Program-made: the position numbers and the translations under genes | Part shown: in pieces, positions 8,473 to 15,973 of the stretch | Layout: every line of letters begins with the position of its first letter | How positions within the stretch are numbered: position 1 is the stretch's first letter | The notes under the pieces: model-generated | Told to the model about the DNA's origin: nothing | Database searches by the model: none | What the model saw: only the letters and a program-made list of their open reading frames with translations | Source: Jiangella asiatica | GTDB lineage: Bacteria > Actinomycetota > Actinomycetes > Jiangellales > Jiangellaceae | Direction: 5' to 3' | NCBI RefSeq assembly: GCF_004349065.1 | Contig: NZ_SMKZ01000060.1 | Coordinates: 1 to 39,039, forward strand | Length of the DNA stretch: 39,039 bases

Positions 8473-8478
8473 GATAAT
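8473..8478 (+). promoter_or_regulatory. Probable -10 box (GATAAT)
   Basis: GATAAT lies 6 nt before the ATG at 8485, inside the 30-bp gap after the hydrolase gene. It suggests a separate, possibly leaderless transcript for the L,D-transpeptidase. GGAG next to it could also serve as a very close ribosome site. Confidence 0.4.
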
Positions 8479-8484
8479 GGAGTG

Positions 8485-9699
8485 ATGCGTCCGCGTCACT
8501 CCTTCCGCCGCGTCGCGCTCGTGCTGAGCGCGGTGGTGCTGCTCGCGTCCTGCGGCAGCTCCGGCGACGACGAGGCCACCGCCGAAGGGCCGAAGGAACA
8601 GCGGCTGCCCCTGCACCTGGAGGGCGTCGCCGCTGAGCTCGAGTTCGGCGCCCCGGTCGAGCTGTCGGTGCCCGGCGGGCAGATCGACTCCGTCGAGGTC
8701 GCGCCCGAGGAAGGCGAGCCGGTGGCCGGCGAGGTCGGCGACGACGGCAGCACGTGGCAGAGCTCCGGTGACCTCGTGCCGGGCGGGACGTACGCCGTCA
8801 CCGTCGTCGCCTCGGATCGGCTCGGCCAGGAGCACACGCTCACCGACTCCTTCGCCGTCGGCGCGGTGCCCGACGCCAACCGGCTGACGCTGAGCATGCA
8901 GCCCGGCGACGGCGCCGTCGTCGGGGTCGGCGCGCCCGTGACCGTCCGGTTCGACCAGGAGGTCACCGAGCGCGAGAACGTCGAGCAGGCGATGCAGGTG
9001 TCCTCCAACCCACAGGTCGAGGGGAGCTGGCACTGGGTCAGCGGCACCGAGGCGCACTTCCGGCCGAAGGAGTACTGGCCGAGCGGCACCCAGGTCCGCG
9101 TCGACCTCGCCCTCAACGGCGTGCAAGCCGGTGAGGAGCTGTGGGGCGGCCGCTCCTACGATCTGGACTTCACCGTCGGCAAGGACCAGGTGGCCACCGT
9201 CGACGCCGCCACCCACACCATGACGCTCAGCGTCGACGGGCAGCCGGCGGCCAGCTGGGACACCAGCCTCGGCGCGCCGGAGTTCGCCACCCGCAACGGC
9301 ACGTACATCGTGCTGGAGAAGTTCGAGACGCGGCAGATGACCTCGTGCAACGCGAACATCACCTGCGACCCCAACAACCCAGAGTTCTACGACCTCGAGG
9401 TGCCCAACTCCGTGCGGCTCACGTGGAGCGGCACGTTCGTGCACTCCGCGTCGTGGTCCGAAGGCTCACAGGGCTCGGAGAACGTGTCGCACGGTTGCAT
9501 CAACCTCAGCGCGGCCAACGGCGCCACGTTCTTCCAGCTGGCGCAGTACGGCGACATCGTCACCGTCGCCAACTCCACCCGCGGCCCGGAGGACCTCGTC
9601 GAGCGCGGCGACCCCGGCATGGCCGACTGGAACCTCACCTGGGAGCAGTACGTCGCCGGCTCCGCCCTGGGCGAGCCGGTCACCACCACCGCCCTCTGA
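8485..9699 (+). CDS. L,D-transpeptidase lipoprotein (YkuD domain)
   Basis: L,D-transpeptidases make 3-3 cross-links in peptidoglycan or attach proteins to it and resist most beta-lactams. The 404-residue precursor has a lipoprotein signal with the lipid-bearing cysteine at residue 23 (LLASC), two Ig-like domains (about 45-245) as in mycobacterial LdtMt2, and a C-terminal YkuD domain with the catalytic motif SHGCINLS (H336, C338). A short extension follows. The ATG at 8485 is preceded by an in-frame GTG at 8482, which would add one residue. It acts outside the membrane, like the LPXTG protein and TAP hydrolase just upstream, so this stretch is rich in cell-surface functions. The family is certain; the exact paralogue is not. 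Confidence 0.94.
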   Translation: MRPRHSFRRVALVLSAVVLLASCGSSGDDEATAEGPKEQRLPLHLEGVAAELEFGAPVELSVPGGQIDSVEVAPEEGEPVAGEVGDDGSTWQSSGDLVPGGTYAVTVVASDRLGQEHTLTDSFAVGAVPDANRLTLSMQPGDGAVVGVGAPVTVRFDQEVTERENVEQAMQVSSNPQVEGSWHWVSGTEAHFRPKEYWPSGTQVRVDLALNGVQAGEELWGGRSYDLDFTVGKDQVATVDAATHTMTLSVDGQPAASWDTSLGAPEFATRNGTYIVLEKFETRQMTSCNANITCDPNNPEFYDLEVPNSVRLTWSGTFVHSASWSEGSQGSENVSHGCINLSAANGATFFQLAQYGDIVTVANSTRGPEDLVERGDPGMADWNLTWEQYVAGSALGEPVTTTAL

Positions 9700-9740
9700 A
9701 CGCCCGGCGTCCCGATTCGATCCCGACGGGCCGGACACCC

Positions 9741-9746
9741 TATACT
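9741..9746 (+). promoter_or_regulatory. Promoter -10 box of tRNA-Thr (TATACT)
   Basis: TATACT lies 32 nt upstream of the tRNA 5' end. A weak -35 (TTCGAT, 9716-9721) is 19 bp further up. An imperfect hairpin (9757-9775) lies between the box and the tRNA. Confidence 0.6.
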
Positions 9747-9777
9747 CGTGCATCGTGCCCGGGTCTCCCGAGCACTC

Positions 9778-9853
9778 GCCGCCTTAGCTCAGTCGGTAGA
9801 GCGATTCACTCGTAATGAATAGGTCGTCGGTTCGATTCCGACAGGCGGCTCCA
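9778..9853 (+). tRNA. tRNA-Thr, anticodon CGT
   Basis: All parts of a tRNA are present: acceptor stem GCCGCCT (9778-9784) with AGGCGGC (9843-9849), D stem GCTC, anticodon stem ATTCA/TGAAT around the loop CTCGTAA, T stem GTCGG/CCGAC around TTCGATT, and encoded CCA (9851-9853). The anticodon CGT reads ACG threonine codons. The gene served as the integration site of the element described downstream; its last 33 bp are repeated at 10391-10423. Confidence 0.97.
9821..9853 (+). other. attL-like core: tRNA-Thr 3' end
   Basis: These 33 bp (T arm, acceptor 3' strand and CCA) match 10391-10423 at 29 of 33 positions in direct orientation, which is what a tRNA-targeting integrase leaves behind. Confidence 0.75.
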
Positions 9854-9855
9854 TG

Positions 9856-9917
9856 TGATGTCTCGGGACATCAGCATCGCCCGAACCTACGTGTTGTGGG
9901 TTCGGGTTTCTGTTTTT
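9856..9917 (+). terminator. tRNA trailer hairpin and rho-independent terminator
   Basis: A perfect 7-bp hairpin with a TCGG loop (TGATGTC/GACATCA, 9856-9873) directly follows CCA. It is followed by an 8-bp GC-rich stem, CCCGAACC (9880-9887) with GGTTCGGG (9899-9906), and then TTTCTGTTTTT. This is a textbook intrinsic terminator for the tRNA transcript, rare in such a GC-rich genome. Confidence 0.85.
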
Positions 9918-9939
9918 CGGGGCGGGGCAGGGTGGTCTG

Positions 9940-10082
9940 CCGGTGCGGTGGTAGTCGCGGTTGAGATCGATGATCAGGGCTCGGAAGATCTCGCCGGTGG
10001 CGGCGTCGACGATGCGGACGTGCAGGTCGTGGACCAGGAGGAGGATGTCGGTTCCGGCGTGGGTTCGCCCGATTCCGGTGTG
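9940..10082 (-). pseudogene. IS481-type transposase C-terminal fragment
   Basis: Read on the minus strand, this stretch gives HTGIGRTHAGTDILLLVHDL and then HVRIVDAATGEIF and NRDYHRTG. This resembles the C-terminal tail of IS481-family (rve-type) transposases, common in actinobacteria. Only the tail is present and no catalytic DDE region is nearby, so it is a dead fragment. It runs in frame after an integrase-like fragment, so an old rearrangement joined the two. Confidence 0.6.
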
Positions 10083-10200
10083 ACGCAGTCGGCCGGCGAC
10101 GTTGCTGGGGTTGCGGACGCCGTTCGTCGGCGTCGGGAAGATCAGCCCGAGCTCATGGGCTCGATGCGTGACCGACCACGACTGCGCGGCCGGCGTCTCT
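10083..10200 (-). pseudogene. Tyrosine-recombinase (integrase) fragment
   Basis: On the minus strand the frame reads HRAHELGLIFPTPTNGVRNP and SNVAGRLR, which resembles the segment of actinobacterial phage or ICE integrases between the first catalytic Arg region and the HxxR box (typically L-x-F-P-T..G...D/N-P-x-N). The catalytic residues are missing; a TAA lies upstream at 10218-10220 and an unrelated transposase tail follows. Its place between two copies of the tRNA 3' end fits the residue of an integrated element. Confidence 0.5.
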
Positions 10201-10390
10201 CCCGTGCGTGTGACTATTTATTGCGCCGCTCGCCGACGGCCAGGGCAACGGGCCAAGATCAAGAACGACCAGATTACGATCACAATACGACCAACGAGTG
10301 CCGTCAGTCATCAACGGTGCCCGACAGCGGAAGGCCTGGTCAGCAGGGGTTCTCTTCGATCTCCAACGTCAATCACGGCCGACCTTCCAG

Positions 10391-10423
10391 AAGTCGTCGG
10401 CTCGATTCCGACAGACGGCTCTA
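10391..10423 (+). other. attR-like duplicate of the tRNA-Thr 3' end
   Basis: AAGTCGTCGGCTCGATTCCG (10391-10410) and the next 13 bases repeat the tRNA 3' end at 9821-9853 with four substitutions, including one in the T loop and one in CCA. No other part of a tRNA precedes it, so it is not a tRNA gene but an old integration scar. Confidence 0.75.
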
Positions 10424-10443
10424 CCACCTCCCGGACAACGCAT

Positions 10444-10471
10444 CGCCCCGATCCGCTTCGGGACCGGGGCG
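10444..10471 (-). terminator. Hairpin downstream of the metallophosphoesterase gene
   Basis: CGCCCCG (10444-10450) pairs with the complementary GC-rich strand ending at 10471. The stem is about 11 bp with one mismatch and a short loop, 25 nt beyond the stop of the minus-strand gene. There is no T-run, as is usual in actinobacteria. Confidence 0.5.
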
Positions 10472-10496
10472 ACACTGCGTTCACCGGATGGGCGCG

Positions 10497-13400
10497 CTAA
10501 GGGCTGGTCGTCTCGTCGCTCTGGAGCGGCTCGAAGTAGCGCCACAGCGGCGAGTCCGGACCCCACGCCCCCGGCCGGCCGCGGGTGTCCGTCGTGGTGA
10601 ACACGCTGGGCTGTGCCGCGGTGACGCCGCCGCCGGAGCTGCGGGCGGTGACGATCCACGCGTAGGTGGTGGACGGGGTCAGGCCCGCCCAGGACGCGCT
10701 GGCCACCTCGCCTGACGCCACGGTGGCCTCGCCGATCACCTGCGTCGGCGTGTACAGCGCCAGCGAGTCCGTCTGGAAGGTCGTCGCGCGGGTCTGCAGG
10801 TCGACCGGCAGGACCATGTTGTCCTCCAGCCCGTTGTACCGGCCTTCGGTGTCGTACTCCGTGGCGCCGAACTCGTCCAGGAGGGGGGAGTAGGTGTCCA
10901 CGATCATCTCCGACCGCTCGACGTCGAACTGGAGCAGCCGGAAGAAGCTCGCGCCGAACTGCAGCTGGTCGGTCGGGTTGTAGCCGCCGATCTCCGTGAG
11001 CCCGAGACGGTCGGCCGAGACGGTGTAGAACTGGTAGTCCGCCAGCAGCTCGACGACGCCGCGACCGACCTCACCGACCTGCGGCTTCACGTTGGTGCCG
11101 ACGCCGTGGTGATGGCCGGCGAGGATGAGGAACACGTTCGGGTTGGCCTCGACCACCTGCTGGTAGAGCGCTGCGCCGTCGCGTTCGGACAGCGTGGCGT
11201 TGCGGCCGTCGACGTCTGCGGACGGCCTCAGGTAGTCGTGCGTCAGCAGGATGCCGTTGCGGTCCGGGAACCGCTCGAAGATCGAGTTGGCCCAGTCGAC
11301 CTCCTCCCGCGTGACGCCGTAGGAGAGGCCGACGACGACGAAGTCCAGCCCGCCCGCCGTGAACAGGTCGTAGTGGTTCTGGTTGTCGCCCTCGCGCCAC
11401 GGGCCGCCGTACTCGGCGTGCTCCCATTGGTCGTCCGCGCCGGCGTACCGGCCGGGGCCGTAGTACTGGTTGTAGAGCGCGCTCGGGCCGGTCTCGGTAC
11501 CCGACTGGTTGTCGTGGTTGCCTGCGATCACGCCGTTCGGCACGCCGGCGTCGTCGAGCACGCCCTGCTGCGAGGACGAGAACTCGAACTCGCCGATCAC
11601 CTGCTGCCGCATGGCGTCGGTCGCGGGGACCCGGGTGTTGTTCTCGATGATGTCTCCGGTGTGCGCCACGTAGGAGATCTTGCGCTCCTCGGCGTTGTCG
11701 ACGATCCAGTCGACGATGCCTTCGTACGCGGACGCCCAGACCGCGCGCTCCTCCGCCGTCTCCTGCTCCACGGCGCCCTCGGAGATGTACTGAGTGTCGG
11801 TGAAGTGGACGATCGAGAAGTCGTACGAGGCGGGGTCGGCGAAGCCGTCGGGGTCGCCGGGCTCGATGTCGTCGGCGAACGGGTCCTCGGCGGTGACCAT
11901 GACGTGCACCTGCCGCCGGTCGATGTACTCCTCGCCGACGGACGCGCTGAGCACCGTGTTGCCCTCGACCGCACCGCGTGCCAGCGAGAGCACCTCCCAG
12001 CTCTCCGTCCGCAGGTTCCACACGTGCAGGGTGGCCAGCCGTTCAGGGTCGACGACACCCTCCCAGCGCAGCACCGACGAGTCGACCGGACCCCGCACGG
12101 TGATGTCGTAGCGCTGGTAGGTCACGTCGCGGCCGCTGGGCGCCTGAAGCGTCTGGCCGTCCAGCGGCGCAAGACCGCGGGTCGGCACCGGCCGCTCGCC
12201 CTCGACCCGCAGCGTGCTCGGCACCGATGTCGTCGTGCCCTGCCATGCGCGGTCGGCGGTGAACACCTCCGCCTGCGAGAAGGTCGCCGTCACGTCGCCG
12301 CCGCCGGGCTCGGCGACTCGCGCGGACAGCGTCACCGACTCACTGACATCGGTGGAGCCTGACGAGGGCGCGAGCTCGGCGGGCACGTCGGGGATGCCGG
12401 CACTGGTGAAGACGATCTCGCGGCTGGCGGCATTGCCGAGGACGTCGGTGCCGGTCACCGCCAGGGTGTGCGCCCCGGGCGCCAGCCCTGGGCCGACCAG
12501 GTCGCCCAGGGCGACCGGCTGGCCGTCGAGCGTCACGTCTGGACCGGTGAGCACGCCTGAGGCGTCCTCGATCTCGACGCCCAGCACGACCGACGACGTG
12601 ATCGTCTCACCGTCCGCCGGCGTGCTCGCGGTGACCTCGGGAGCCGTGTTGTCGGTGACGAGAACGCGGGTGGCGACCTCGCCGGTCGTGGAGGTCGCGG
12701 TGATCGTGTGCTCACCGTCGGCGAGCGCCGTGGTGTCGACGTCGGCGCGGACGCCCCGCTCCGGTGCGTCCACGAGGAAGTGCAAATCGACCTCGCGCAG
12801 CGGGTTCACTGTCGAGCCACAGTTGCCATCGCCCATGCCATAGGAAGGCTGCTGGCGCTGGGCGGTCGCCGTGCCCGCGGCCGGGGTGAGGGTGATGTCG
12901 GAAATCGCGAAGTCGTCGCGGTTGGCGCCGCAGCTCGCCTCGAACGTCCCGGTTACGAGGTCGATCGTGTTCCAGCCGGGCATCAGCCACTCGTTCGGGA
13001 TGGTGATGTCGACGCGCTCGCTCACGTAGTCGCCGCCCAGGTCGACCCGCATTCCGTTGATCAGCAGGTAGTTGTGGTACCGCGCCTCGATCGAGTTGGT
13101 CGCGACGTCGAAGCTGACGACGGCGAGGCCCGCGCCGAGGGTCTGGCGCAGGTGCGATGTGGGCGCGTCGATCACGTAGTGCAGGTCGACCTCACGCAGT
13201 GCGGTCGTGCTGGTGCCGCACGATCCGTCGCCCATGACGTACGACGCGGCGATGTCCTGCCCGGTGGCGGTGCCGTCGGCGAGCGCCAGGTCGAGGGCGG
13301 CGATGGTGAAGTCGTCCCGGTTCGCGCCGCAGGACTCCTGCCGGGCCCCGGTGACGAGCGTGATCACGTTCTCCCCCGGCACCAGGTACTGGTTCGGGAT

Positions 13401-14486
13401 CGTGAACTCCACCCGCTCGCTGACGAAATCTCCGCCGAGCTCCAGCCGCTTGCCGTTGACCAGGAGGTGGTTGTGGAACCGTGCGTCGATCGAGTTGGTG
13501 CCGACGTCGAAGCTGAAGGACGCGACCCCCGTGCCGAGCGTCGCGCGGGTCGGTGGCTCGGCGCCGTCGACGGTCAGCGTCGGCACCGCCCCGCTCGCGT
13601 CGGCCGGGAACGTCGCGAAGACGGGCTGCGTCCCGTTGGTGAGCGTGCCGTCCGCCGGAGTGAGCTGCGGCGCTCCCGCGGGTGCGTTGTTCACCGTCAC
13701 GTTGTGGGTCACGGCGCTGCCGGAGGCCGTCGTCGCGACGACCTGGTGCTGGCCGTTGGCCAGGGTGGTGGTGTCGACCTGTGCGGACAGTCCGGTCGTC
13801 GCCTGGGGGTCGCGCTCGACGACGAACACCAGGCGCGCGCTCAGCAGCAGCGACGTGTTGGAGCCGCAGCTGCCGTCGCCGAAGGCGTAGTTGAACTCGT
13901 TGGTGGAGCCGTCGGCGACCTCGCCGAGCAGCTCGAGGCTGAAGTCCGACAGCACGAAGTCGTCGTGGTTGACACCGCAGCTCGTGGTGATCGTCCCGGC
14001 GAAGACCTCGACCGTGTTCTCGCCGGCGACGAGGTGTTCGTTCGGGATCTCCAGGCGCACCCGCTCGCTGACGGAGTCGCCGAGCTCGATGCGGTGCTCC
14101 TCGTTGACCAGCACGTAGTTGCCGTAGCGCGCCTCGGTCGAGTTGCTGCCCACGTCGAAGCTCAGGTGCGAGACCCCGGTCGTCGGCGTGGCGTCGAGCT
14201 CGGTGCCGTCGATCGCGAGGCCCGTGACGTCGTCGCCGGCGACCGCGGGCTCGGCCGCGACGGTGACCGTCCCTTCCAGGTAGGAGCCGTCGGCGGGCGT
14301 GAGCGTGGGCAGCTCGGCGGCGCTCGCCTCGTCCGCGCTCGCCGGGTCCGTGGCGCCGGGTGGCGGCGCCGTGGCGGATGATGCCGGCCAGGCGGTCGAG
14401 AACAGTGTGGCGGCCAGCGCGGCGGTCGTCGCGGCGCCGACGAGTCCAGCCCGTCGGGTCCGTCCATGGCGCGGGAGTTGCGTCAT
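10497..14486 (-). CDS. Large secreted metallophosphoesterase with three Cys-pair modules
   Basis: This 1329-residue exported protein begins with a signal peptide (hydrophobic GLVGAATTAALAATLFSTAW, then ASSATA). Three homologous modules of about 117 residues follow (roughly 108-224, 323-440 and 457-573), each with SFDVGTNS-type and VSER motifs and a cysteine in SCGxNxDDF plus one in GDGxCG (C170/C207, C386/C423, C519/C556), likely a disulfide. Ig-like segments (about 585-870) precede a calcineurin-like phosphoesterase domain with FTDTQY (D897), HTGDI (D945), GNHD (N990, H991), LTHD (H1083) and GHHHG (H1125-1127), which together bind two metal ions. A fibronectin-III-like domain (about 1215-1300) closes the protein. 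An RBS-like GAGAGG precedes the ATG. The substrate may be extracellular phosphoesters; the modules may bind carbohydrate, which is inference. There is no LPXTG or membrane anchor. Confidence 0.88.
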   Translation of the reverse strand: MTQLPRHGRTRRAGLVGAATTAALAATLFSTAWPASSATAPPPGATDPASADEASAAELPTLTPADGSYLEGTVTVAAEPAVAGDDVTGLAIDGTELDATPTTGVSHLSFDVGSNSTEARYGNYVLVNEEHRIELGDSVSERVRLEIPNEHLVAGENTVEVFAGTITTSCGVNHDDFVLSDFSLELLGEVADGSTNEFNYAFGDGSCGSNTSLLLSARLVFVVERDPQATTGLSAQVDTTTLANGQHQVVATTASGSAVTHNVTVNNAPAGAPQLTPADGTLTNGTQPVFATFPADASGAVPTLTVDGAEPPTRATLGTGVASFSFDVGTNSIDARFHNHLLVNGKRLELGGDFVSERVEFTIPNQYLVPGENVITLVTGARQESCGANRDDFTIAALDLALADGTATGQDIAASYVMGDGSCGTSTTALREVDLHYVIDAPTSHLRQTLGAGLAVVSFDVATNSIEARYHNYLLINGMRVDLGGDYVSERVDITIPNEWLMPGWNTIDLVTGTFEASCGANRDDFAISDITLTPAAGTATAQRQQPSYGMGDGNCGSTVNPLREVDLHFLVDAPERGVRADVDTTALADGEHTITATSTTGEVATRVLVTDNTAPEVTASTPADGETITSSVVLGVEIEDASGVLTGPDVTLDGQPVALGDLVGPGLAPGAHTLAVTGTDVLGNAASREIVFTSAGIPDVPAELAPSSGSTDVSESVTLSARVAEPGGGDVTATFSQAEVFTADRAWQGTTTSVPSTLRVEGERPVPTRGLAPLDGQTLQAPSGRDVTYQRYDITVRGPVDSSVLRWEGVVDPERLATLHVWNLRTESWEVLSLARGAVEGNTVLSASVGEEYIDRRQVHVMVTAEDPFADDIEPGDPDGFADPASYDFSIVHFTDTQYISEGAVEQETAEERAVWASAYEGIVDWIVDNAEERKISYVAHTGDIIENNTRVPATDAMRQQVIGEFEFSSSQQGVLDDAGVPNGVIAGNHDNQSGTETGPSALYNQYYGPGRYAGADDQWEHAEYGGPWREGDNQNHYDLFTAGGLDFVVVGLSYGVTREEVDWANSIFERFPDRNGILLTHDYLRPSADVDGRNATLSERDGAALYQQVVEANPNVFLILAGHHHGVGTNVKPQVGEVGRGVVELLADYQFYTVSADRLGLTEIGGYNPTDQLQFGASFFRLLQFDVERSEMIVDTYSPLLDEFGATEYDTEGRYNGLEDNMVLPVDLQTRATTFQTDSLALYTPTQVIGEATVASGEVASASWAGLTPSTTYAWIVTARSSGGGVTAAQPSVFTTTDTRGRPGAWGPDSPLWRYFEPLQSDETTSP

Positions 14487-14625
14487 CTACCAGGCCTCTC
14501 TTCGGGGTCGCCTCGACGAAGCGCGAGAGCGGGAGGCCTGGATTGTCGCGATTGCCGGGAACGCACGGGGAAACCGCGCATCGGAACGGCGATGACGGTT
14601 GGGTGAATCCTTCGCGCGTGGGTGC

Positions 14626-14675
14626 CCGTCAGCGTCGCGTGGCGGCACCGTCAGGCGTGGCGTGGCGGCACCCCG
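14626..14675. repeat. Short imperfect tandem repeat after the ATP-grasp operon
   Basis: A unit of the form CCGTCAGCGTCGCGTGGCGGCA (22-23 bp) occurs at 14626-14647 and 14648-14670, and a third copy begins at 14673 and runs into the stop region of the small gene. It lies between the operon end and the metallophosphoesterase promoter. The rest of the 14487-14675 gap shows nothing clear. Confidence 0.6.
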
Positions 14676-15017
14676 TCAGATGCGGCGCAGCGGCGCGACG
14701 ACGCCGGCCAGCTCGCCGACGCCGGCCACCGGCAGGTGCTGCGTGGTGATGAGGTCGCCCGGTGTGACGACGCCGGTGCCGTCGACATCGACGTGGACGC
14801 GCAGCGAGAGGTCACGGCCCGGCGAGGCCTCCGGCACGTCCAGGTCGAACTCGATGACGCGGTTCGGCGCCAGCGGGACGCGTTCCAGCACCGTCCGCGC
14901 CACCACGGCCGACGGCGCGTCGGCCAGGGTCACGTCGTGGACCTCGACCGTCATCCGGGCCGCCGGCCCGGTCGGCGCGGTCTCCGGCAGTACTGCCTCG
15001 CCGTGCATCGTCCTCAT
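14676..15017 (-). CDS. Small YbaY-like beta-barrel protein of the ATP-grasp operon
   Basis: This is the third gene of a tight operon. The 113-residue product has a core (VEVHDVTLADAPSAVVARTV to LITTQHLPV) resembling the YbaY/YscW family, small beta-barrel proteins otherwise known as outer-membrane lipoproteins or pilotins. Here there is no signal peptide or lipobox, so it should be cytoplasmic. Its ATG overlaps the stop of the ATP-grasp gene (ATGA), which implies coupled synthesis. By position it could be a chaperone, recognition element or partner for the modified protein; nothing in the sequence proves this. A second ATG nine bases further in (MHGEAV) is an alternative start. The similarity is from pattern recognition and moderate. 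Confidence 0.65.
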   Translation of the reverse strand: MRTMHGEAVLPETAPTGPAARMTVEVHDVTLADAPSAVVARTVLERVPLAPNRVIEFDLDVPEASPGRDLSLRVHVDVDGTGVVTPGDLITTQHLPVAGVGELAGVVAPLRRI

Positions 15018-15973
15018 CGTGTCCGTCCCTCGTCGTCCAGGGCCGCCAGCCGGGCGGCCACCGCGCCGGTGATCGGCAGGCCGGTCCGCTCCTCGGCGAA
15101 CAGCCACAGCCCGGCCGGGTTCACCTCGAGAAAGGCGTACTCCCCGGCGGCCGTGCGGCGCAGGTCGACAGCACCGTAGACCAGGTCGAGCCGCTTCATC
15201 AGCGTGATGAGCGCATCGGTCAGCGCCGGCGGCAGGGCCACCGCCCGCATCGACGCCTCGCCGACCACCATCCGCATGTCGACGGGATACGACGTCCGGG
15301 TGGCGTCGATCTCGGCCGCGAAGACCTCGGTTCCGACGATCGTGACGCGCAGGTCGACGCCGGGCACGTACTCCTGGAAGATCACCGGCGCGTACCTGAC
15401 GCTGGCCAGCCGGTCCAGGTCGGCGGCCTCGACCAGCCGCGTCTCGCGCCAGTCCCACGAGGCGAGCAGCGACTTGAACACCGTCCGGCCGACGCCGTGC
15501 CCGGCCACGAACGCGCGGGCCCGGTCCGGCTCGTTGGTGACCAGGGTCGGCGGCACCCGCAACCCGACCCCGCGGGCGACGGCCCACTGGTACGGCTTGC
15601 GGTGGGCGGCCTCGTCGGCGGCTCGCGGGTTGACCCACGTGCAGGGGAGCGCGTCGAGCATGCCGCCGACCGCCTGCGTGGTCTCGGAGACAGCGAACGC
15701 GCGCTCGCCGGGCTCGACGAGCGCCTCGTCCGGGTCGTGCCCGCGGATGCGGCGCCACCAGCCGACGCTCGCGCCGGCGAGGTCGACGGTGCGACCGTCC
15801 ACGGTGACCTCGTGCCGGGGCGCCCGCCCGCCGTCGGCGTAGTCCAGCGAGAGCCCGGCCCGGGCCGGCAGATCCGACAGGTCGAGCCGGGTCACCTCGC
15901 GTCCCTGTCGCTCCAGGGTGCCGACGACGGCGTCGGTGTGGTCCTCGCCGGGATAGGAGACGACGAGGATCAT
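15014..15973 (-). CDS. ATP-grasp peptide ligase, MvdD/graspetide-synthetase-like
   Basis: MvdD-type ATP-grasp ligases activate Glu or Asp side chains with ATP and join them to Thr/Ser hydroxyls or Lys amines of a precursor, making omega-ester or omega-amide links. The 319-residue protein matches the family: an N-terminal pre-ATP-grasp domain (ILVVSYPGEDHTDAVV, then VGWWRR near 70-75), RKPYQW (K126), VFKSLL (K167), FQEYVPGVDLRVTIVG (E201, R209), AVDLR (D270) and the metal-binding FLEVNPAG (E283, N285). It overlaps both neighbours by 4 bp (ATGA on each side), so it is made together with the repeat-bearing protease upstream and the small protein downstream. Other ATP-grasp roles such as glutathione-like synthesis fit less well, because the N-terminal domain is MvdD-like. 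Confidence 0.85.
   Translation of the reverse strand: MILVVSYPGEDHTDAVVGTLERQGREVTRLDLSDLPARAGLSLDYADGGRAPRHEVTVDGRTVDLAGASVGWWRRIRGHDPDEALVEPGERAFAVSETTQAVGGMLDALPCTWVNPRAADEAAHRKPYQWAVARGVGLRVPPTLVTNEPDRARAFVAGHGVGRTVFKSLLASWDWRETRLVEAADLDRLASVRYAPVIFQEYVPGVDLRVTIVGTEVFAAEIDATRTSYPVDMRMVVGEASMRAVALPPALTDALITLMKRLDLVYGAVDLRRTAAGEYAFLEVNPAGLWLFAEERTGLPITGAVAARLAALDDEGRTR

Larger units (their letters stand above)
9854..10496. mobile_element. Decayed integrative element at tRNA-Thr(CGT)
   Basis: This 643-bp stretch has no intact gene. It contains the tRNA terminator, minus-strand fragments of a transposase and an integrase, and about 170 bp (10220-10390) of lower-GC sequence (for example AAGATCAAGAACGACCAGAT) with no recognisable content. 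It ends with the direct repeat of the tRNA 3' end and a hairpin. Base composition between 10205 and 10330 is noticeably more AT-rich than the neighbours, which supports foreign origin. Confidence 0.65.

Noticed and set aside
10391-10423. Second tRNA gene
   Set aside because: Only the T arm and acceptor 3' strand are present; D and anticodon arms are missing, so it is an integration scar.
12708-14381. A 557-codon open frame on + opposite the metallophosphoesterase
   Set aside because: It is the high-GC complement of a well-supported gene with signal peptide, repeated modules and metal motifs. The antisense translation has no domain-like features.
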